Source: Limihaloglobus sulfuriphilus
GTDB lineage: Bacteria; Planctomycetota; Phycisphaerae; Sedimentisphaerales; Sedimentisphaeraceae
Length of the DNA: 64,000 nucleotides
Direction of reading: 5' to 3'
Assembly (NCBI RefSeq): GCF_001999965.1
Contig: NZ_CP019646.1
Location: 3,348,001 to 3,412,000 of the forward strand
Numbering within the stretch: position 1 is the first letter of the stretch; every line of letters starts with the position of its first letter. The translations under genes and the position numbers were made by a program. Under the pieces are notes generated by a model. It had not been told where the DNA came from, did not search any database, and saw nothing but the letters and a program-made list of their open reading frames with translations. This document shows, piece after piece, positions 35,491 to 44,400 of the stretch.

Positions 35491-35518
35491 TTGACAAATC
35501 AACATCGAACACTAAAAT
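35491..35518 (+). promoter_or_regulatory. Promoter of tRNA-Gly
   Basis: TTGACA (35491-35496), a 16-bp spacer and TAAAAT (35513-35518), ending 13 bases before the tRNA. The consensus -35 and short distance fit a tRNA promoter. Confidence 0.6.
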
Positions 35519-35531
35519 ATCAACTCCATTC

Positions 35532-35602
35532 GCGGGTGTAGCTTAATGGTAAAGCTCCAGCCTTCCAAGCTGGTCACGTGGGTTCGATTCCCATCACCCG
35601 CT
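35532..35602 (+). tRNA. tRNA-Gly (anticodon TCC)
   Basis: A 71-nt cloverleaf: acceptor stem GCGGGTG (35532-35538) with CACCCGC (35595-35601), anticodon stem CCAGC/GCTGG (35557-35561, 35569-35573) enclosing loop CTTCCAA with anticodon TCC (35564-35566), and a T arm with GGTTCGATTCC. The 3' CCA is not encoded. The ATG of the next gene lies only four bases after the tRNA. Confidence 0.96.
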
Positions 35603-35606
35603 TTTT

Positions 35607-37025
35607 ATGCGTGAGTTCCGGATAAACTTTCTTAGTCTCATTATTATCACAGCTTCTGTGTTAAGTCTAACTTGCGGTTGCAGTAATAAGTCGCAAACCA
35701 CTCTCTCCGGCGCAGATACTCCTCAGCTTTCCGTCAAATCACAGGAAGACGCCCGCCGCGCACTCAATGACTTTGAAGTTTATTTAAAAGACCTTGCAGA
35801 TAAGGTCAATTTGCAAATCGACAGTTCAAGCCCTGAGTTTCGTAATCAGAAAAAGTTTATCATGTTCAGGGTAAGAATGCGGCAGGCGTTTAACACCATG
35901 ATAGACAAACCCAATGTGATTATAAGCATCATAGAAACATGGTCGCTGCTGGTTAGAACCTCAGATTTTTTTGAAAGCGGCGAAGGCAGCGATTTTTACG
36001 GCCAATATCAGCAGGTTGTTGTCGATAATTACAAAAAAGTAACAAACCGCTATGACGAAATGGTGCAAAGCCTTTTCAGCGAAGATGTTTATAAAGACAC
36101 AAAAGAAAAAGTGTACAGGTTCGCACGTAAAAACCCAATAAACAAAACGGCCTCCAATCTGATTATGTACGCGACAGAGTCCAAACCCGGGGAACAAAGC
36201 CCGTTTGAGAGGGTTCTGGCAATTCCGCTTTCTCCTTTCAGGGCAATGGAAGGTGTTGACAAAACCGCCATAGCTATTAACAATGTCAGTGAAGCCGCCC
36301 AGAGTTTCAACGAAACTGTAAGAGATATGCCGGAAAACACAAGATGGCAGCTCCTGCTGCTTCTTATGGAGCTTGAGAATATTGATACGGTTAAACGTGC
36401 TCTCAATTCAATAGAAGGAGTTGCCCAAAGCTCGGACAAACTCGCTAAAACCGCCTCAGAGCTGCCGGCAAGTATCAAAAAAGAAGCAGAATCACTCTTG
36501 CAGAACCTCGATGAAAAGCAGAAAAACCTTCAGCAGACCCTCAAACAGGCAGAAACTACCGCTGATATTGCACTTAGAGCTACAGAGAACGTTAAAAGTA
36601 TAACACAGAAATTAGCCGGCACCTCGCAGCAATACAGCGACGCGGCGATTGAATTCCGCAAAACGGCCGATGCCGTTACCGAAACCGTCCAAACTATCAG
36701 ATCTTTTCTGGAAGCCAGAGACCTTGCCGGCAAAGATAAACCCCGCAGCGATATCACAGTCAGGGATTACAATGAAGCCGCCAGAAATATAACAGCCGCC
36801 GCCGCGGAACTGCGAGCCGCAATAAACGAACTCAACGAGACTATCAATAACCGCCAGGCTGTGGCCCAGATTATTGAACACACATCAGATCAAAGCCGCC
36901 AATTAGTCAACCACATCGCAAAGGTCGCGGCGATGCTTATCCTCCTTGCGTTCTCACTGAGCGTTATCTTCCTGATTATAAAACGCAAACTCACACCAAA
37001 GTTTACGGACAATAGACAAAAGTGA
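35607..37025 (+). CDS. Coiled-coil membrane protein, lipoprotein-like N terminus
   Basis: A 472-residue protein of unknown function. The N terminus REFRINFLSLIIITASVLSL then TCGCS resembles a lipoprotein signal, although the lipobox is imperfect. Residues about 40-240 are helical and charged. Residues 240-425 are strongly heptad-like coiled coil (KKEAESLLQNLDEKQKNLQQ, ATENVKSITQKLAG, AARNITAAAAELRAAINELN). A transmembrane helix lies near 437-457 (AAMLILLAFSLSVIFLIIKR). The pattern recalls sensory or spanning coiled-coil proteins, but no known domain is evident. The start codon is five bases after the tRNA-Gly gene and has no ribosome-binding site, so the mRNA may share the tRNA transcript and begin after tRNA 3' processing. 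Confidence 0.7.
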   Translation: MREFRINFLSLIIITASVLSLTCGCSNKSQTTLSGADTPQLSVKSQEDARRALNDFEVYLKDLADKVNLQIDSSSPEFRNQKKFIMFRVRMRQAFNTMIDKPNVIISIIETWSLLVRTSDFFESGEGSDFYGQYQQVVVDNYKKVTNRYDEMVQSLFSEDVYKDTKEKVYRFARKNPINKTASNLIMYATESKPGEQSPFERVLAIPLSPFRAMEGVDKTAIAINNVSEAAQSFNETVRDMPENTRWQLLLLLMELENIDTVKRALNSIEGVAQSSDKLAKTASELPASIKKEAESLLQNLDEKQKNLQQTLKQAETTADIALRATENVKSITQKLAGTSQQYSDAAIEFRKTADAVTETVQTIRSFLEARDLAGKDKPRSDITVRDYNEAARNITAAAAELRAAINELNETINNRQAVAQIIEHTSDQSRQLVNHIAKVAAMLILLAFSLSVIFLIIKRKLTPKFTDNRQK

Positions 37026-37497
37026 AGAAACAATCAGAGCCGTTCTTCACTTGTTTATAGATATTACAAGAATGCGAAATCCCCCGTAAGAGTTCAGGCT
37101 TTAGCCTGTAAATGTCTAAACGCAGACAATAAACAATCAGAGCCGCGACAGTGATGGAGCGGTTAGTTCAGACAAAAGATAACAGGCAATATGAATTACG
37201 AATTACGAATTACGAATGTAAATTGGACAGGATTAACAGGATTGGTAAATAACTGGCGTTGGCGGCGGGGATTAGATTTGATTGTGAGAAACCTCCGCAA
37301 GAGTTCAGGCTTTAGCCTGTAAATGCTTAAACGCAGAAAATAAGCACGCTAAAGCGTGTACTCTTACCGTCAAGTGTCGGGCTGGAAGCCCAACTTACGG
37401 GATGTTTTTCCCGTTTGGGCGAGCGTTCGCGTTCGGAGCAAATTCGTGAATTTGCTCTACAATGTTGCCGTGACACTCCAGAAGAAAAATGCTGCCT
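37026..37497. repeat. Intergenic palindrome cluster and IS target region
   Basis: No gene is visible in these 472 bp. A 47-bp sequence at 37086-37132 recurs at 37297-37343 with a few changes; each copy holds the palindrome CAGGCTTTAGCCTG (37095-37108, 37306-37319). Further perfect palindromes are CACGCTAAAGCGTG (37345-37358), GGGCTGGAAGCCC (37379-37391) and the 22-mer GAGCAAATTCGTGAATTTGCTC (37436-37457). A 7-bp tandem GAATTAC occurs 3.5 times at 37193-37217. The palindromes resemble REP-type dispersed repeats. Confidence 0.75.
37440..37497. repeat. Left copy of the long target-site duplication
   Basis: These 58 bp, beginning AAATTCGTGAATTTGCTC and ending ATGCTGCCT, are repeated at 39377-39432 (56 bp, one 2-bp deletion, otherwise identical). 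The right end abuts the left inverted repeat of the insertion sequence exactly. Confidence 0.88.
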
Positions 37498-37607
37498 CCC
37501 GACTTCGGCGGTTTTGCTGTAGAATTTGTCTAAAATCTTTATTTTTGGTATCCTGAGTGCAGTTTTATTTTGAAAAGGGCTTTGTAGTGCCTAATTTTAT
37601 TTTATTA

Positions 37608-37635
37608 TTGACAAGGTGGCCGGATATGTTATAAT
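37608..37635 (+). promoter_or_regulatory. Consensus promoter of the IS transposase, predicted leaderless
   Basis: TTGACA (37608-37613), a 16-bp spacer and TATAAT (37630-37635): both boxes are perfect consensus. Six bases separate the -10 box from the ATG at 37642, so the expected transcript begins at the start codon. Confidence 0.75.
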
Positions 37636-37641
37636 TCCGGC

Positions 37642-39270
37642 ATGTTTATGCGAGTAAAGACATCAAAGAACAGCCCGAAGCGGTCAGTACAGATCGTCGA
37701 GAGTTACCGTAACGAGAAGAATCAGCCTCGCCAAAGGATAGTACGTCATCTTGGTACCGCATTTACTGACAAGGAGTTAGAGCGGCTCAGGGATTTCGCA
37801 CAGCACGAGATCGCAAAGCTGGAGACCGAGAAAACTCCCTCTCTCTTCAAGCCCCAACAGCTTGCCGAGGCGGCAATAGCCGCCCGCAGCAGGGCCGACA
37901 AAGACGAGGTATTGCAGGTCAACCTCAAAAAGCTCTGCGAAGAAAGCCGCTTTGTCACAGGCATACACGAGGCATTTGGCATGGTTTATGATGAGATCGG
38001 CTTTGAGAGTCTCTTCGGCTCAAGAAACCAGGCCTCGGCAAAGAACCTGCGAAACATAACAATGGCACGCATAGCCAACCCGGAGAGCAAACGGGCCAGT
38101 GTCAAAGACCTATCGCAGGACTTCGGCCTGAACCTATCCCTTGACGGCGTTTACCGCATGATGGACAGGGTCGATGAGAAGCTGATCGAGAAGGCCCAGA
38201 AGCTGGCTTATGAATCAGCTAAAAGCCTGCTTAACGATAAGATAAGCGTGATATTCTATGATTGTACCACCCTGTATTTTGAATCCTTTAGCGAAGATGA
38301 GCTCAAAAAGAACGGCTACAGCAAAGACATGAAATTCAATCAGCCCCAGGTTGTTCTGGGCCTGATGGCAACATCTGAAGGCTTGACAATAGGCTATGAA
38401 GTATTCCTCGGCAATCAATATGAGGGGCATACCCTCAAAACCATGATTCCAAGACTCAAGCAAAAGTACAATATCCAGCGTGTGATATTTACCGCCGACA
38501 GTGCCATGCTCAGCAGGAACAACCTGGAATATCTGGAAACCTCAGAGCTGGAATATATCGTGGCTGCACGTCTTAAAAACCTGGATAGTTACTGGACAGA
38601 TAAGGTTACCGGATCCAGAGAGCCTCTGCGTAGTTTTGATTACGGTCAGGGCCGCAGGCTTATCGTTACCTATAATGATAAACTTGCCCGCAAGAACAGC
38701 CATGACAGGGACAAGGCGATTGATAAACTGCAAAAGAAGCTCGAAAAGAGCAGTAAACCTGAAAGTTTAATCAGCAACTACGGCTATAAGCGTTTCCTGA
38801 AAATCGCCGGCAATGCTGAAATTGAGATTGATCAAGTGAAGTATGCCCAGGCGGCAAGGTTTGACGGCCTTCACGGCGTAATCACTAACGTCAGGGATTT
38901 GAGTGACAATGATGTCATCGAGCATTACCATGGTCTCTGGCAGATAGAAAACTGCTTCCGCGTTGCAAAACATGATTTGCAGATACGGCCGGTGTACCAC
39001 TGGACACCGCGGCGGATCAGGGCGCATATCCTGATATGCTTTTTGGCTTTAACCTGTTTAAATCAGCTGTCTTACAGGCTCAAGCTGCGTTTTGAGCAGA
39101 TGAGTGCCGGGCGTATGATAAACGCCCTCAACCATATACAGGTCAGCATCCTTTATCACACCGGCAATAACCGACGGTATGTTCTGCCCTCAAAGTTCAA
39201 TGAGGATGCCCGTAAAATATACAAGACTCTGGGACTGACTGTCGATACCACTCCGTACCGGCTGAGCTGA
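37642..39270 (+). CDS. IS1634-like DDE transposase
   Basis: A 542-residue transposase of the IS4 superfamily. The catalytic acids can be placed: Asp207 in IFYDCTTLYFES, Asp286 in FTADSAMLSR, and Glu436 in LWQIENCFRVAKHDL, the last within the family's YREK-like block. LRIRPVYHWTPRRIRAHI-type sequence after it is typical of the IS1634 group (here LQIRPVYHWTPRRIRAHILI). The frame is intact, so the element may be active. A second ATG at 37648 is in frame. There is no ribosome-binding site; the promoter's -10 box ends six bases before the ATG. Confidence 0.95.
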   Translation: MFMRVKTSKNSPKRSVQIVESYRNEKNQPRQRIVRHLGTAFTDKELERLRDFAQHEIAKLETEKTPSLFKPQQLAEAAIAARSRADKDEVLQVNLKKLCEESRFVTGIHEAFGMVYDEIGFESLFGSRNQASAKNLRNITMARIANPESKRASVKDLSQDFGLNLSLDGVYRMMDRVDEKLIEKAQKLAYESAKSLLNDKISVIFYDCTTLYFESFSEDELKKNGYSKDMKFNQPQVVLGLMATSEGLTIGYEVFLGNQYEGHTLKTMIPRLKQKYNIQRVIFTADSAMLSRNNLEYLETSELEYIVAARLKNLDSYWTDKVTGSREPLRSFDYGQGRRLIVTYNDKLARKNSHDRDKAIDKLQKKLEKSSKPESLISNYGYKRFLKIAGNAEIEIDQVKYAQAARFDGLHGVITNVRDLSDNDVIEHYHGLWQIENCFRVAKHDLQIRPVYHWTPRRIRAHILICFLALTCLNQLSYRLKLRFEQMSAGRMINALNHIQVSILYHTGNNRRYVLPSKFNEDARKIYKTLGLTVDTTPYRLS

Positions 39271-39376
39271 CCTGCCGCCAAACCGATTTTTCGCCAACAG
39301 GGGTTTTGTAGTGCCTACATAAAAACTCCAGTTCTTTATTTACAAGGACTTACGTCAATTTACCGCCGAAGTCGGG

Positions 39377-39432
39377 AAATTCGTGAATTTGCTCTACAAT
39401 GTTGCCGTGACACTCCAGAAAAAATGCTGCCT
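39377..39432. repeat. Right copy of the long target-site duplication
   Basis: This 56-bp sequence matches 37440-37497 apart from a 2-bp deletion and starts at the first base after the right inverted repeat. The dockerin pseudogene remnant ends 12 bp further on. Confidence 0.88.
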
Positions 39433-39443
39433 GCGTTGCGGAA

Positions 39444-39760
39444 TTATAGCTGTATGAGCCAGCCGTTGGCAAAATCGGCGAGATCGTCCAGCAGCACACA
39501 GGAGTCTCCGTTAAGGTCCGCACCGCCGCATTTACCGCAGTCTTTTTCAAGCCACCATAGTGAGAAAATCATGTAATCGATATAGTCTCTGAAACAATCG
39601 CCGGACATATCCGGAAGCGGGCAGAGCGGATTTTTGAGGTTGACCGCTGCGGTGTTTTCCAGGTAAATATCATCGATATACAGCGGGCCGGAATTCTCAC
39701 TGTTTCCGCCGCCTGTTTTGATAAAAAACCGTATCAGATCGCTGCCTCTGATTCTCTATC
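39444..39760 (-). pseudogene. C-terminal remnant of a secreted dockerin protein
   Basis: On the minus strand a frame from about 39759 to the TAA at 39446-39444 encodes about 105 residues: RIRGSDLIRFFIKTGGG, then NSGPLYIDDIYLEN, then two dockerin-type units (MSGDCFRDYIDYMIFSLWWL and GGADLNGDSCVLLDDLADFA), ending in NGWLIQL. Upstream it meets an in-frame TAG at once and has no start or signal peptide, so the front of the gene is lost. LYIDDIYLEN before the dockerin is typical of a carbohydrate-binding or hydrolase module. The terminal part is intact. The IS lies on its 3' side, so the IS insertion itself did not remove the front. Confidence 0.75.
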
Positions 39761-39945
39761 ATATTTTGACCTCATAAGGGGTTAAATTCAAAGGCCGTGA
39801 ACCGGAGAAGAAACCGAACATGAAGCAGGCTATGTCTTTATATGAAAAAATGTAGATTTTCCCTGGTTTTCTGGTAAAATCCCCCGTTTGAAAAGAACAA
39901 TATGATGACAGGTTTTTATATGTTACAAGACCAGGACGCTTGGCA

Positions 39946-41145
39946 ATGACAAATGTACCGCTGGATTTAAAAGCCATAGGCATTCGCAACGAACACCTCG
40001 TTCTATGTATGCTCAGCCGCTACGGGCGTATGAGCCAGACCCAGCTGCGCCGTCGGACAAAGCTGAGCGTCTCAACATTAAGCTATATAATTTCACGGCT
40101 TAGAAGCAAACAGCTGATAAACGAGTCAAAAGGTTCCAGCAGCTCCCGCGGGCCAAAACCGATGATAATAAGCATCAATCCCCGAGGGGCGTTTATTCTC
40201 GGCGTTGATATCAGCCCGAACTCGCTTCGGATAGGGTTGTTCGATTTTGAGGTAGAGCTTGTAGAATCAAAGCTGATCCGCCTTGATAACAACGAGCCCG
40301 AGCATGTCTGCTCCCAGATTGCAAGCTGTGCTTTTGGACTGCTCAGCGGTAACAGCATCGATCCGCAAAGTGTTCTGGGGATTGGAGTAGGGCTTAGCGG
40401 CACAATCAAATCTGACGGCTCGGTAGAACTCTCAAGCCCGATGGGCTGGAAAAGCGTGCCCGTAAAAGAGATGCTGCAAAGCCGCTTTTGTTTCCCGGTA
40501 TCGATGTTTACAACACGTACCCGTCTGCTGGCAGAGACAGAGTCTTCCGGCGCGGGCGACAAAAACGTAATGTATGTAAATGTAGGCAGCGGAGTGGGTT
40601 CTCATATTATCTCGGACGGGCGGCTGCTTAGAGGGGCAACCGACAATGCCGGCGAAATCGGCCATATTGTAATAGATCCGGACGGCCCCGAGTGCGGCTG
40701 CGGCAATTTCGGCTGCCTGGAGACGTTTATAAGCGGACCGGCCATTGCACGGCGCATAAGGCACGACATAGAAAATGGTGTAAATACTTCTCTGTCAGAG
40801 AGATGCGATGATAATATGCTGCCCGAGAGTATTATAGCAGAGCTGGCCCTGGCAGTAAAGAGCCGCGACCGCTACTCGATCAGGCTCCAGAGCGATATTG
40901 CCGAACAGCTCGCCTCGGCGGTTGCCGTCGCGATAAACTTTTATGATCCGCAGAAAATAATTCTCGGCGGATATGTCGCTCTGCAGTGCTTTGATGCTAT
41001 GAAAGAAGCTATATTCTCCGCGATAAAAACCGAGGTTTACGACAGCACGGCACGTCAGATAACGATTGTTCCGGCCAAAGCAGGGGAAGATGCTCTCGTA
41101 ATCGGCTGTGCCAGGGCGGTCTTAGAAGAGAAGATGGCATTTTAA
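39946..41145 (+). CDS. ROK-family transcriptional regulator
   Basis: A 399-residue regulator of the NagC/XylR-ROK type. A winged helix-turn-helix occupies residues about 12-65 (SQTQLRRRTKLSVSTLSYII). The ROK sugar-binding domain follows from about 80 (LGVDISPNSLRIGLFDFE), with the conserved zinc site His240, Cys250, Cys252 and Cys257 in GHIVIDPDGPECGCGNFGCL, and ETFISG after it. The start is the ATG at 39946, with CCAGGAC nine bases upstream; a TTG at 39940 is also in frame. It would repress or activate genes in response to a sugar or sugar phosphate. No sugar gene is adjacent; gltBD follows 291 bp downstream. Confidence 0.92.
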   Translation: MTNVPLDLKAIGIRNEHLVLCMLSRYGRMSQTQLRRRTKLSVSTLSYIISRLRSKQLINESKGSSSSRGPKPMIISINPRGAFILGVDISPNSLRIGLFDFEVELVESKLIRLDNNEPEHVCSQIASCAFGLLSGNSIDPQSVLGIGVGLSGTIKSDGSVELSSPMGWKSVPVKEMLQSRFCFPVSMFTTRTRLLAETESSGAGDKNVMYVNVGSGVGSHIISDGRLLRGATDNAGEIGHIVIDPDGPECGCGNFGCLETFISGPAIARRIRHDIENGVNTSLSERCDDNMLPESIIAELALAVKSRDRYSIRLQSDIAEQLASAVAVAINFYDPQKIILGGYVALQCFDAMKEAIFSAIKTEVYDSTARQITIVPAKAGEDALVIGCARAVLEEKMAF

Positions 41146-41150
41146 AGGAC

Positions 41151-41169
41151 AGCCGCCGTCAATGCGGCT
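41151..41169 (+). terminator. Hairpin after the ROK gene
   Basis: AGCCGC (41151-41156) and GCGGCT (41164-41169) form a 6-bp stem with a 7-base loop five bases after the stop codon. No T-run follows, so termination is uncertain. Confidence 0.35.
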
Positions 41170-41229
41170 ACAAAGTTGTATTTAATTACAATATTGTATG
41201 TCGCGGTGTAATTATGATACAAAATTGTA
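41169..41229. promoter_or_regulatory. Three TACAA-N2-TTGTA palindromes before gltB
   Basis: TACAAAGTTGTA (41169-41180), TACAATATTGTA (41187-41198) and TACAAAATTGTA (41218-41229) are three perfect 12-bp palindromes with only the central two bases varying. Start-to-start distances are 18 and 31 bp. This is the form of an operator array for a dimeric regulator, placed 208-268 bp before gltB. The regulator is unknown. Confidence 0.6.
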
Positions 41230-41436
41230 ATTTGTTATTCATTTTATCAAATTCACGCTGAGACTTTCTTTAAGGCTAAAGCCTTTTGAAACATGGTTAT
41301 ACGTAGTTTTGTGTTTATCTGGCGCGGATTTTGCACATCATGCAATAGCGGGCGATTCCCCGAATCCTGCAAATCAATGTTTGCGGATTTCACATAAAAC
41401 CCGCCAGAGAAAATATTACTTAAACAGAGCATACAA

Positions 41437-44400
41437 ATGAATAGATTACCAGAAAACCAGGGTCTCTATGACCGCAGGTTTGAACATGACGCCTGCGGGG
41501 TAGGTGCCGTTATAAACATCGACGGAAACGCCGAACACAAGGTCGTTGAACAGGCCAAGACGCTGCTCGTAAATCTGCATCACCGCGGAGCCGCCGGTGC
41601 TGATGAGGTTACCGGCGACGGCGCTGGAATACTTATGCAGATGCCGTACAGCTTCTTTGCCGCTGAGCTGGCAAAGCTGGGCATGGACGTGCCGGCAAAG
41701 GAACACTTCGCCGCGGCAATGGTATTTTTGCCCAAACAGGAGCAGTTGCGTGATAAATGTCTCGAGCTTATCAGCTCAACAATAACCGCCGGCGGAGTCG
41801 AGCTTGTCGGCCGGCGTGATGTGCCGGTATCCCGCGGCTGTCTGGGGGAGATTGCCCTTTCGGCTGAACCGCATATAGCACAGATATTTATGTCGCTCAA
41901 TCAGGATGACGCGGCGGCGAGAGAGCGTAAACTTTATATAATACGCCGGCGCTGCGAGAAGCTCATAGCAGAAAAACTGCCCGAGGCAAAAGAAGATTTC
42001 TATATCTGCTCAATGTCATCGAATACAATCTGCTACAAGGGTATGTTTATGGCTGATCAGCTGTTTTCGTATTACCCTGACCTGGCTGATGAGGAGATGA
42101 AAACCGCGATAGCAATCGTGCATCAGAGATACAGCACCAATACGTTCCCGAGCTGGCCGCTGGCGCATCCGTTCCGGTGTATCGCCCATAACGGTGAGAT
42201 TAACACGCTCAGCGGCAATCGAAACCACATGATGAGCCGCGAAAACCGCATGAGCTGCGAGCTTTTCGGTGATGAGATAAGCGATATCGTGCCGGTTCTT
42301 GATCCGGAGGCGAGCGACTCTGCGTGCTTTGATATGTGTCTTGAGATGCTGTGCAAAGCCGGCCGGAGTATGCCGCACGCGATGATGATGATGGTGCCCG
42401 AGGCTTTTGGTCCGTCGTATCATATAAGTATAGACAAAAGAGCGTTTTATGAATATCATGCTTCAATCCTGGAACCCTGGGACGGGCCGGCGGCTATTCT
42501 GTTTACAGACGGCACAATCTTCGGCGGAACCCTTGACCGCAACGGGCTGCGTCCGTGCCGCTATGTTGTAACAGACGAAAATACCGTCATAATCGGCAGT
42601 GAGGTTGGAGTTATAGATCTGCCGCCGGAGAAGATACGCCGCAAGGGGCGTCTTCAGCCGGGGAAGATGTTCCTGGTTGACACGAGTGAAAAACGGATAA
42701 TAACCGATAATGAGATAAAAGCAAAAATCGCCCGGCGGCGCTCATACCGCCGCTGGCTCAATGATAACCGCATTGAGCTTAGGGGGCTCTTCGATTCGTC
42801 GAAGTCAGTAACCGTTCCGCCCGAAATTATTTACAAGCACCTGCGCTGTTTCGGCTACACCGCCGAAGAGCTGCGTATGATTCTTGCCCCGATGGCGGCC
42901 AACGGCCAGGAGCCGGTAGGCTCTATGGGCAATGACGCGGCGCTGGCGGTGCTTTCTGATCAGCCCAAGAGTATTTTTAACTACTTCAAGCAGATGTTCG
43001 CCCAGGTTACCAACCCGCCGATAGATCCGCTGCGTGAGGGTCTCGTAATGTCGCTGATGAGTTATGTGGGCAAAAAGCGGAATCTTCTCAGCGAGACTCC
43101 AGAGCACTGCCGGCAGTTAAGGATACCGCATCCGGTTTTGACAAATGAAGATATGAAACGTCTGCGTGATGCGCACAGAGATGATTTCAGGGTTGTTACC
43201 CTGCCGGCACTGTTTGACCCGAGAGGCGAGCGGCCGCAGAAGTCTCTTCAAGCCGCTCTTGATGAGCTTGTGGAATCGGCGAGCAGAGAGATAAGAGAGA
43301 ATAACGTATCAATTATAATAGTCAGTGACCGCGGCGTATCAGAGGATAAAGCCCCGATACCGGCTCTTCTGGCGTGTTCGGCTCTGAACAAAGGCCTTCT
43401 CAAAAACAGACTTCGAGGCGAGGCGGGTATAATAATCGAAAGCGGCGAGCCGCGTGAAGTGAACCATTTCTGCCTGCTTTGCGGTTATGGGGCCGATGCG
43501 GTTAACCCGTATTTGGCACTGGAAACCCTTACCGAGCTTCAAAACAAGAGCATAGTAGATTCTGGAATCGATCCGGATAAAATGATCGACAATTATATCG
43601 CGGCGGTAAAGAAAGGTATTCTAAAGACAATAAGCAAAATGGGTATCTCGACGCTTCGCAGCTATCGCAGCGCCCAGCTTTTTGAGGCGGTCGGCCTTAA
43701 CAGAGAGCTTGTCGATAAATATTTTGCCGGCACAGTAAGCCGGATTCAGGGCATAGGCCTGGCAGAGCTTGCCGCGGAGGCGGTGAAGAGGCATTCGGAC
43801 GGTTTTAAAGTCCGCAGAGAAATGGAGCCGCAGCTTGACTTCGGAGGTGAATACTATTACCGTGACAAGGGGCAGAAACATATGTGGACGCCCACTGCCA
43901 TCGCGAATATGCAGAAAGCGGTTCGGCAGAATGACAAAGCGGCTTTCAGGGAGTTTTGTGATGAGATGAATGATTATCACAGGACTCTCTGCACTCTGCG
44001 TTCTATGTTTGAATTCAAGCCGGGCAAAAAAATTGACATCTCAGAAGTTGAACCGGCAGAAGATATCATAAAACGCTTCTGCACAGGTGCCATGAGCCAC
44101 GGTTCTATCAGCAAAGAGGCGCATGAGTGCATGGCAATCGCCATGAACCGGATCGGTGCCATGAGCAACACCGGTGAAGGCGGTGAAGACGTTGAGCGGT
44201 ATCAGCCGGAAAAGAACGGCGATTCAAAGAACTGCGCGATCAAGCAGGTCGCCAGCGGCAGATTCGGTGTAACAATAAACTACCTTGCCCACGCCAAAGA
44301 GATACAGATCAAGATGGCACAGGGCGCCAAGCCCGGTGAAGGCGGACACCTGCCCGGGCATAAGGTAACAGACGAGATCGCCAAACTTCGTTACTCCACG

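Larger units (their letters stand above)
37498..39376 (+). mobile_element. Complete IS1634-like insertion sequence, 1879 bp
   Basis: The element is delimited by 15-bp perfect inverted repeats, CCCGACTTCGGCGGT (37498-37512) and ACCGCCGAAGTCGGG (39362-39376), and flanked on both sides by a 56-58-bp direct repeat starting at the exact outer ends. It encodes one intact transposase. Length, inverted repeats and unusually long target duplication all agree with IS1634, founder of its family in the IS4 superfamily. TTTGTAGTGCCTA also occurs near both ends in direct orientation (37581-37593, 39305-39317). Confidence 0.9.

Noticed and set aside
37193-37217. CRISPR-like short repeats
   Set aside because: GAATTAC repeats 3.5 times without spacers; there is no repeat-spacer pattern and no cas gene in the window.
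37356-37556. Short plus-strand frame upstream of the transposase
   Set aside because: It runs across the palindrome cluster and the IS left end, so it would be a chance frame created by the insertion.
37581-39317. TTTGTAGTGCCTA repeats as the IS termini
   Set aside because: They are in direct, not inverted, orientation and lie inside the 15-bp inverted repeats that abut the target duplication, so they are subterminal at most.
41230-41436. Possible glutamine or other riboswitch before gltB
   Set aside because: The leader contains small hairpins such as AAGGCT-AA-AGCCTT, but I could not find the conserved core of any known riboswitch.
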